Shown: positions 35,862 through 40,356 of the stretch, piece by piece
Layout of the letters: every line of letters begins with the position of its first letter
How positions within the stretch are numbered: position 1 is the stretch's first letter
NCBI GenBank assembly: GCA_021826065.1
Contig: JAKADY010000029.1
Coordinates: 1-40,356, forward strand
Length of the DNA stretch: 40,356 nucleotides
Source of the DNA: Pseudomonadota bacterium
GTDB lineage: Bacteria; Pseudomonadota; Gammaproteobacteria; Burkholderiales; Thiobacillaceae
Reading direction: 5' to 3'
Made by a program: the position numbers and the translations under genes
The notes under the pieces: generated by a model
Seen by the model: only the letters and a program-made list of their open reading frames with translations
What the model was told of the DNA's origin: nothing
Databases searched by the model: none

Positions 35862-36563
35862 TCACTCCTTGGCGGCCCGCGGCGTGCGACGCGGCTTGCG
35901 CTCGGGCTCCGGCGCGGCGGCAGGCCTCTCGCCGCGGCCCAGCTGTTCGCCCTTGTAGACCCAGACCTTGATGCCGATCACCCCGTAGGTGGTCTTGGCC
36001 TCGGCAAAACCGTAGTCGATGTCGGCGCGCAGGGTGTGCAGGGGCACACGGCCTTCACGGTACCATTCGGTGCGTGCGATCTCGGCGCCGTTGAGCCGGC
36101 CGGAGCTCATGATCTTGATGCCCTGGGCGCCGAAGCGCATGGCGGACTGCATCGCCCGCTTCATGGCACGCCGGAACATGATGCGCTTCTCCAGCTGGTT
36201 GGCGATGGAATCGGCGATGATCTGCGCATCGACCTCGGGCTTGCGCACCTCCTCGATGTTCAGCGTCACCGGCACCGACATCATGCTGGAGAGCTTGCGC
36301 CGCAGCGCCTCGATGTCCTCGCCCTTCTTGCCGATCACCACGCCGGGCTTGGCGGAGTACAGCGTGATGCGGGCATTCTTGGCCGGCCGCTCGATGACGA
36401 TTTTGGACAGGGCCGCGTGCGCAAGCTTCTGCTTGAGGAAGTTGCGCACCTTGATGTCCTCGTTGAGCACGCTGCTGTAGTTCTTCGAGTTGGCGAACCA
36501 CTTCGAGGTCCAGTTGCGGTTGACGCTCAACCGGAACCCGGTCGGATGTATTTTCTGTCCCAT
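35862..36563 (-). CDS. rpsC: 30S ribosomal protein S3
   Basis: 233 residues. The KH domain carries [16 protein letters not shown]; the C-terminal domain has [22 protein letters not shown] in pattern. The tail is Arg/Pro/Ala-rich. mRNA entry-site protein with helicase activity. Its start lies about 18 bases from repeat copy C, which separates it from rplV by 134 bases; AAGGAAGGCC serves as ribosome binding site. Confidence 0.98.
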   Translation of the reverse strand: MGQKIHPTGFRLSVNRNWTSKWFANSKNYSSVLNEDIKVRNFLKQKLAHAALSKIVIERPAKNARITLYSAKPGVVIGKKGEDIEALRRKLSSMMSVPVTLNIEEVRKPEVDAQIIADSIANQLEKRIMFRRAMKRAMQSAMRFGAQGIKIMSSGRLNGAEIARTEWYREGRVPLHTLRADIDYGFAEAKTTYGVIGIKVWVYKGEQLGRGERPAAAPEPERKPRRTPRAAKE

Positions 36564-36580
36564 AGGCCTTCCTTATCGGG

Positions 36581-36700
36581 AAAGTCGCGCCCGCGACTCA
36601 CGATGCTCCCCTTGCCCGCAGGCGGGAGAGGGGTTGGGGGTGAGGGAAACGGACATGACTTTCATCATTGTGGCAATCCGCGTGATAGTCATGTCCGTTA
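36581..36700 (-). repeat. Three-hairpin dispersed element, copy C (rplV-rpsC)
   Basis: Hairpin 1: AACGGACATGACT (36648-36660) with AGTCATGTCCGTT (36687-36699), the first bases being the rplV stop codon (TAA at 36700-36698). The arms are the same as in copy A, but the loop differs completely. Hairpin 2 has one mismatch and one G-U (left arm CCCCTTGCCCGC). Hairpin 3: AGTCGCG (36583-36589) with CGCGACT (36592-36598). Confidence 0.88.
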
Positions 36701-37027
36701 GTCTCCGACCGTGACCGTGATGTGACAGGTCGGCTTCAAGATCCGGTTACCGCGTCCCTTGGCGCGCGCCGTGAATCGCTTGAGCGTGGGCCCCTGGTCG
36801 ACGTAGATGGCCTTGACCTTCAGCTCGTCGATGTCGGCGCCCTCGTTGTGCTCGGCATTGGCGATGGCCGATTCGAGCACCTTCTTGATGACCCCGGCCG
36901 CCTTCTTGGGCGTGAAGGTAAGGATGCCCAGGGCCTTGTCCACTGGCTTGCCGCGCACCAGATCGGCCACCAGCCTTGCCTTCTGCGCGGACAGACGGGT
37001 ACCGCGCAATACCGCTCTGACTTCCAT
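36698..37027 (-). CDS. rplV: 50S ribosomal protein L22
   Basis: 109 residues; [20 protein letters not shown] at the N-terminus and the C-terminal loop and strand [18 protein letters not shown], which lines the exit tunnel. Eleven bases after rpsS. The stop codon forms part of repeat copy C. Confidence 0.98.
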   Translation of the reverse strand: MEVRAVLRGTRLSAQKARLVADLVRGKPVDKALGILTFTPKKAAGVIKKVLESAIANAEHNEGADIDELKVKAIYVDQGPTLKRFTARAKGRGNRILKPTCHITVTVGD

Positions 37028-37038
37028 CGTCTAGCTCC

Positions 37039-37314
37039 TTACTTCTTCGCCTTCTTGTCGGCGGCGTGACCCTTGAAGGTGCGGGTGAGCGAGAACTCGC
37101 CCAGCTTGTGGCCGACCATGTTTTCGGTGATGTACACCGGGATGTGTTGTTTGCCGTTGTGCACCGCGATGGTCAGCCCGATGAAGTCGGGCAGGATGGT
37201 GGAACGGCGCGACCACGTCTTGATGGGCTTCTTGTCCCCGCTGGCCTGGGCCTTGAGCACTTTGGCCATGAGGTGCCCGTCGACGAAGGGGCCTTTCTTG
37301 ATCGAACGTGCCAT
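37039..37314 (-). CDS. rpsS: 30S ribosomal protein S19
   Basis: 91 residues; [20 protein letters not shown], then the signature [30 protein letters not shown] in pattern and [13 protein letters not shown]. Head protein beside S13. Between rplB and rplV. Confidence 0.98.
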   Translation of the reverse strand: MARSIKKGPFVDGHLMAKVLKAQASGDKKPIKTWSRRSTILPDFIGLTIAVHNGKQHIPVYITENMVGHKLGEFSLTRTFKGHAADKKAKK

Positions 37315-37326
37315 ATCGTTAACCTC

Positions 37327-38154
37327 TTATGCGGAATGCCGGCGCCGCACGATCATGTTGTTCGTGCGCTTGTTCTTGCGGGTGCGATAGCCCTTGGTCG
37401 GCGTACCCCACGGGCTGACCGGCTCGCGCGCCTCGCCGGTGCGGCCCTCGCCGCCGCCGTGCGGGTGGTCGATCGGGTTCATGGCCACACCGCGCACCGT
37501 CGGCCGGATGCCGCGCCAGCGCTGGGCGCCGGCCTTGCCGATCGAGCGCAGGCTGTTCTCCTCGTTGCCCACCTCGCCGATGGTGGCGCGGCAGTCGACG
37601 TGCACCTTGCGGATCTCGCCGGAGCGCAGGCGCAGCTGGGCATAGGCCCCTTCGCGCGCCAGCAGCTGCACGCTGGTGCCGGCCGCACGGGCGAGCTGGG
37701 CCCCTTTGCCGGGCATCATCTCGACGCAATGCACGGTGGTACCCACCGGGATGTTCCGGAGCGGCAGGCAGTTGCCCGGCTTGATGGCAGCATCCGAGCC
37801 ACTCATCAGCACCGCACCGGCCTCGATGCCGCGCGGGGCGATGATGTAGCGCCGCTCACCGTCGGCATAGCACAGCAGGGCGATGTGCGCGCTGCGGTTG
37901 GGATCGTACTCGATGCGCTCCACCTTGGCCGGGATGCCGTCCTTGTTGCGCTTGAAATCGATGATCCGGTAGTGCTGCTTGTGCCCACCCCCCTTGTGGC
38001 GGGTGGTGATGTGGCCGTTGTTGTTACGGCCGGAGCCGCGGTTCTGCTTCTCGGTGAGCGCCGCATAGGGTCGACCCTTGTACAGACCCGGCGTGACCAC
38101 CTTGACCACCGCACGGCGGCCGGGGGATGTCGGTTTAACCTTGACCAGGGCCAT
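37327..38154 (-). CDS. rplB: 50S ribosomal protein L2
   Basis: 275 residues. [18 protein letters not shown] in the N-terminal half and the peptidyl-transferase region [14 protein letters not shown] with its conserved histidine, ending [19 protein letters not shown] in pattern. Primary 23S rRNA binder needed for subunit joining. Three bases after rplW. Confidence 0.99.
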   Translation of the reverse strand: MALVKVKPTSPGRRAVVKVVTPGLYKGRPYAALTEKQNRGSGRNNNGHITTRHKGGGHKQHYRIIDFKRNKDGIPAKVERIEYDPNRSAHIALLCYADGERRYIIAPRGIEAGAVLMSGSDAAIKPGNCLPLRNIPVGTTVHCVEMMPGKGAQLARAAGTSVQLLAREGAYAQLRLRSGEIRKVHVDCRATIGEVGNEENSLRSIGKAGAQRWRGIRPTVRGVAMNPIDHPHGGGEGRTGEAREPVSPWGTPTKGYRTRKNKRTNNMIVRRRHSA

Positions 38155-38157
38155 GGC

Positions 38158-38469
38158 TTATTCTCCTGCCACGAAGTTGAGTTCCTGACCGGGCTTCAGG
38201 CACACATAGGCCTTCTTCCAGTTGGCGCGGCGGCCGAAGAAGCGGCCGAAGCGCTTGACCTTGCCCTTGACGTTGGCCATCTTGACCTCGCCCACCTCGA
38301 CCTTGAACAGCATCTCGACCGCGGCCTTGACCTCCGGTTTGGTCGCGTCGGGGGCGACACGGAAGACGACCTGGTTGTGGCGGTCGGCGATATGCGTGGC
38401 CTTCTCCGAGATCACTGGGGCCAGGATCACCTGGTAGAGGCGCTCCTCGTTCATCTTGGCGGCACTCAT
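38158..38469 (-). CDS. rplW: 50S ribosomal protein L23
   Basis: 103 residues; [20 protein letters not shown] at the N-terminus and [20 protein letters not shown] near the end. Docking site of trigger factor and SRP at the exit tunnel. ATG 38469 overlaps the rplD stop (ATGA); a later ATG at 38454 (MNEERLY) would match the shorter family form. Confidence 0.98.
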   Translation of the reverse strand: MSAAKMNEERLYQVILAPVISEKATHIADRHNQVVFRVAPDATKPEVKAAVEMLFKVEVGEVKMANVKGKVKRFGRFFGRRANWKKAYVCLKPGQELNFVAGE

Positions 38470-39089
38470 GCGTACATCTCCTCGAAGGTCTTCACCGCGT
38501 CGCGGGTGAGCAGTACACGGTCGAAACGGATAAGGCTCACCGGGTCGGCCTGGTGCGGCTCCAGGACGAGCACGTTGGCCAGGTTACGCGAGGACAGCCA
38601 GAGGTTGTCGTCGACCTCGGGCGTGATGATCAGGACGCGCTCGGTGATGCCCATGCCCTTGAGCTGGTTGGCCAGCAGCTTGGTCTTGGGCGCCTCCACG
38701 CGCAGGCTATCGATCACGTTGAGCCGGCCGTCGCGCGCGAGCTGCGACAGGATGGCGGCCATGCCGGCGCGGAACATCTTGCGGTTGACCTTCTGCGAGA
38801 AGTTCTCGTCCGGGGTGCTCGGGAAGATGCGACCGCCGCCGCGCCACAGGGGGCTCGAGGTCATACCGGCGCGGGCGCGGCCGGTGCCCTTCTGCCGCCA
38901 GGGCTTCTTGGTGCTGTGGCGGACCTGGCCGCGGTCCTTCTGCGCACGGTTGCCGCTGCGGGCATTGGCCTGGTAGGCGGTGACCACCTGATGCACCAGG
39001 GCCTCGTTGTATTCACGCGCGAACAGGCTGTCGGCGGCGTCGACACCGCCCGCCTCCTTGCCGGTCGCATCGATCAGCTTGAGTTCCAT
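38466..39089 (-). CDS. rplD: 50S ribosomal protein L4
   Basis: 207 residues; [22 protein letters not shown], the tunnel loop with [19 protein letters not shown] in pattern, and [21 protein letters not shown] in form. In E. coli L4 represses the S10 operon by attenuation in a long leader; the leader here looks too short for that. One base shared with rplC. Confidence 0.98.
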   Translation of the reverse strand: MELKLIDATGKEAGGVDAADSLFAREYNEALVHQVVTAYQANARSGNRAQKDRGQVRHSTKKPWRQKGTGRARAGMTSSPLWRGGGRIFPSTPDENFSQKVNRKMFRAGMAAILSQLARDGRLNVIDSLRVEAPKTKLLANQLKGMGITERVLIITPEVDDNLWLSSRNLANVLVLEPHQADPVSLIRFDRVLLTRDAVKTFEEMYA

Positions 39090-39733
39090 CAGGCACCCCC
39101 TTTCACGGCCGGACGCACCACCACCGCACCGCCCTTGGCGCCGGGCACGGCACCCTTGACGAGCAGAAGCTGACGCTCGGTGTCCACGCGGACGATCTCC
39201 AGGTTCTGCACCGTGCGCTTGACCGCACCCATGTGGCCGGACATGCGCTTGCCCGGGAAGATGCGGCCGGGGTCCTGCGCCTGACCGATCGAGCCGGGCA
39301 CGTTGTGCGAGCGCGAGTTGCCGTGGCTGGCGCGCTGGGAGCCGAAGTTGTGACGCTTGATGGTGCCGGCGAAGCCCTTGCCCTGGGTGATGCCGGAGAC
39401 ATCCACCAGCTGGCCGGGCTGAAAGATCTCGACGGTGATGGTCGCGCCAAGCTGATATTGGGCAGCGACCTCGGCACTGACGCGGAACTCGGTCATGCCG
39501 CGCGCCGGCTCGATGCCCGCCTTGGCGAAGTGTCCCGCGGTGGGCTTGTTCACCCGGCTCGCCTTACGCGTGCCGTGGGCGATCTGCAGGGCGTCGTAGC
39601 CATCGGTGGCGACCGATTTGATCTGGCTGACGCGATTGCCGGACATGTCCAACACCGTCACCGGCACGGCATTGCCGTCGTCGGTGAAAATGCGGGTCAT
39701 GCCGACCTTGCGACCGACAAGGCCTAGACTCAT
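39089..39733 (-). CDS. rplC: 50S ribosomal protein L3
   Basis: 214 residues from ATG 39733 ([20 protein letters not shown]). The central [37 protein letters not shown] pattern contains the glutamine position methylated by PrmB in other species. Starts large-subunit assembly. A 120-base gap with inverted heptamer tracts separates it from rpsJ. Confidence 0.98.
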   Translation of the reverse strand: MSLGLVGRKVGMTRIFTDDGNAVPVTVLDMSGNRVSQIKSVATDGYDALQIAHGTRKASRVNKPTAGHFAKAGIEPARGMTEFRVSAEVAAQYQLGATITVEIFQPGQLVDVSGITQGKGFAGTIKRHNFGSQRASHGNSRSHNVPGSIGQAQDPGRIFPGKRMSGHMGAVKRTVQNLEIVRVDTERQLLLVKGAVPGAKGGAVVVRPAVKGGA

Positions 39734-39786
39734 GTTCTCATTCCCTTCATCAGGCGCCGACTGCAATTGGCCGGCGGTTCACACTC

Positions 39787-39852
39787 AGGTGAGGGGTGAG
39801 ACGTTAGGCGCAAGGAGAAGCAATCCTCCTCCGCACCCCTCACCCCTCACGC
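39787..39852. repeat. Inverted heptamer tracts between rpsJ and rplC
   Basis: GTGAGGGGTGAG on the left (about 39790-39801) and CTCACCCCTCAC near 39839-39850 are exact complements and can form a 12-base stem around a loop of about 40 bases. The right tract is built of heptamers CACCCCT, CACCCCT, CACGCCT and ends at the rpsJ stop codon. Same unit as at cca, envZ and dnaB. Confidence 0.7.
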
Positions 39853-39853
39853 C

Positions 39854-40165
39854 TTACTGCAACTTGATCTCGACATCCACCCCGGCGGGCAGGTCCAGCT
39901 TCATCAGCGCATCCACGGTCTTGTCCGTAGGGTCGATGATGTCCATCAGCCGCTTGTGTGTGCGGATCTCCAACTGGTCGCGCGAGGTCTTGTTCACGTG
40001 CGGCGAGCGCAGGATGTCGAAGCGCTCGATGGCCGTGGGCAGCGGGATCGGCCCCTTGACCACGGCGCCGGTACGCTTGGCGGTGTCCACGATCTCCATG
40101 GCCGACTGATCGATCAGCTTGTAGTCGTAGGCCTTGAGACGGATACGGATCTTTTGGCTTTGCAT
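39854..40165 (-). CDS. rpsJ: 30S ribosomal protein S10 (NusE)
   Basis: 103 residues from ATG 40165 ([19 protein letters not shown]). Family core: [30 protein letters not shown] in pattern and [21 protein letters not shown] in form. Ribosomal head protein and, as NusE, transcription antitermination factor. First gene of the S10 operon. GGAAAA serves as a weak ribosome binding site that lies in the arm of a small leader hairpin. Confidence 0.98.
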   Translation of the reverse strand: MQSQKIRIRLKAYDYKLIDQSAMEIVDTAKRTGAVVKGPIPLPTAIERFDILRSPHVNKTSRDQLEIRTHKRLMDIIDPTDKTVDALMKLDLPAGVDVEIKLQ

Positions 40166-40169
40166 CGCG

Positions 40170-40187
40170 TTTTCCAAAACTGGAAAA
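40170..40187 (-). promoter_or_regulatory. Leader hairpin covering the rpsJ ribosome binding site
   Basis: On the minus strand TTTTCCA and TGGAAAA form a 7-base stem with a 4-base loop. The second arm contains the only purine-rich sequence before rpsJ. The first arm's TTTT is also the end of the tuf terminator stem, so the two hairpins exclude each other. Confidence 0.5.
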
Positions 40188-40212
40188 GGGCGGGAGTATA
40201 CCCGCCCTTTTC
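40183..40212 (-). terminator. tuf terminator
   Basis: A 12-base perfect stem (GAAAAGGGCGGG at 40212-40201 on the minus strand, its complement at 40194-40183) with a 6-base loop, ending in TTTT. It starts 18 bases after the tuf stop. Confidence 0.75.
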
Positions 40213-40224
40213 ACTGGGTGTAAA
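40195..40224 (-). promoter_or_regulatory. S10 operon promoter embedded in the tuf terminator
   Basis: On the minus strand TTTACA (40224-40219), 18 bases and TATACT (40200-40195), each 5 of 6 to consensus. The -10 is exactly the loop of the tuf terminator, and the spacer is its first arm. Start expected near 40188, about 22 bases before rpsJ. Confidence 0.65.
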
Positions 40225-40229
40225 GGGGT

Positions 40230-40356
<127 letters not shown>

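Noticed and set aside
36659-36714. Short plus-strand peptides in the three-hairpin elements (MTFIIVAIRV and MTFMFRGVFS)
   Set aside because: The similar starts come from the shared hairpin 1 arm; the rest differs and copy B lacks it, so no coding conservation is evident.
37066-38976. Plus-strand open frame of 636 codons opposite rpsS-rplB-rplW-rplD
   Set aside because: It spans several well-defined ribosomal genes on the other strand and has no recognisable domain.

Overview
The window is high-GC proteobacterial chromosome, best matched to a sulfur-oxidising betaproteobacterium. Three things point that way: the partial soxY at the left edge (Sox thiosulfate oxidation), the secY-infA-rpmJ-rpsM order inside the ribosomal cluster (the usual betaproteobacterial order), and a priB gene between rpsF and rpsR. 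The exact genus cannot be fixed from sequence reading alone. No tRNA, rRNA, CRISPR array, prophage or complete insertion sequence was seen, and no gene-free stretch exceeds 300 bases (the longest are about 250 and 200 bases).

Left part (1-9000): soxY (partial), a diheme cytochrome c4, divergent engB and hemB, then a minus-strand run of DUF2892 protein, cca, an NDUFA9-like NAD(P)-binding protein and a soluble lytic transglycosylase. A glycine-zipper envelope protein and a DUF3106 periplasmic protein lie next to an ompR/envZ-type two-component system (9073-11179). Middle part (11100-21650): glyQ-glyS, a SAM hydroxide adenosyltransferase, a MOFRL glycerate kinase, an hddC-like nucleotidyltransferase with gmhB, a GT4 glycosyltransferase, a NodB-like deacetylase-fold membrane protein, trpC and a small DUF1640 coiled-coil protein. 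Between envZ and glyQ is a 51-residue minus-strand ORF preceded by a textbook sigma-54 promoter. Then come alr, dnaB and the rpsF-priB-rpsR-rplI operon (21655-25900), all on the minus strand.

Right part (26008-40356): the complete S10, spc and alpha ribosomal superoperon on the minus strand, read from tuf (partial, right edge) through rpsJ to rplQ. Promoters can be read for S10 (inside the tuf terminator), alpha (perfect TATAAT) and, more weakly, spc.

The unusual content is in the spaces between housekeeping genes. (1) A family of roughly 125-base elements with three successive hairpins occurs three times, each beginning at or within a few bases of a stop codon; two copies sit inside the S10 operon, and hairpin arms differ between copies with base pairing preserved. 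(2) A tandem 92-base-period repeat with a 34-base perfect palindrome encodes the tail of DnaB. (3) Heptamer tracts of the type CCCCTCA lie at the starts of cca and the envZ-like kinase, upstream of dnaB, and as an inverted pair between rpsJ and rplC. (4) The tuf terminator and the S10 promoter are the same piece of DNA.
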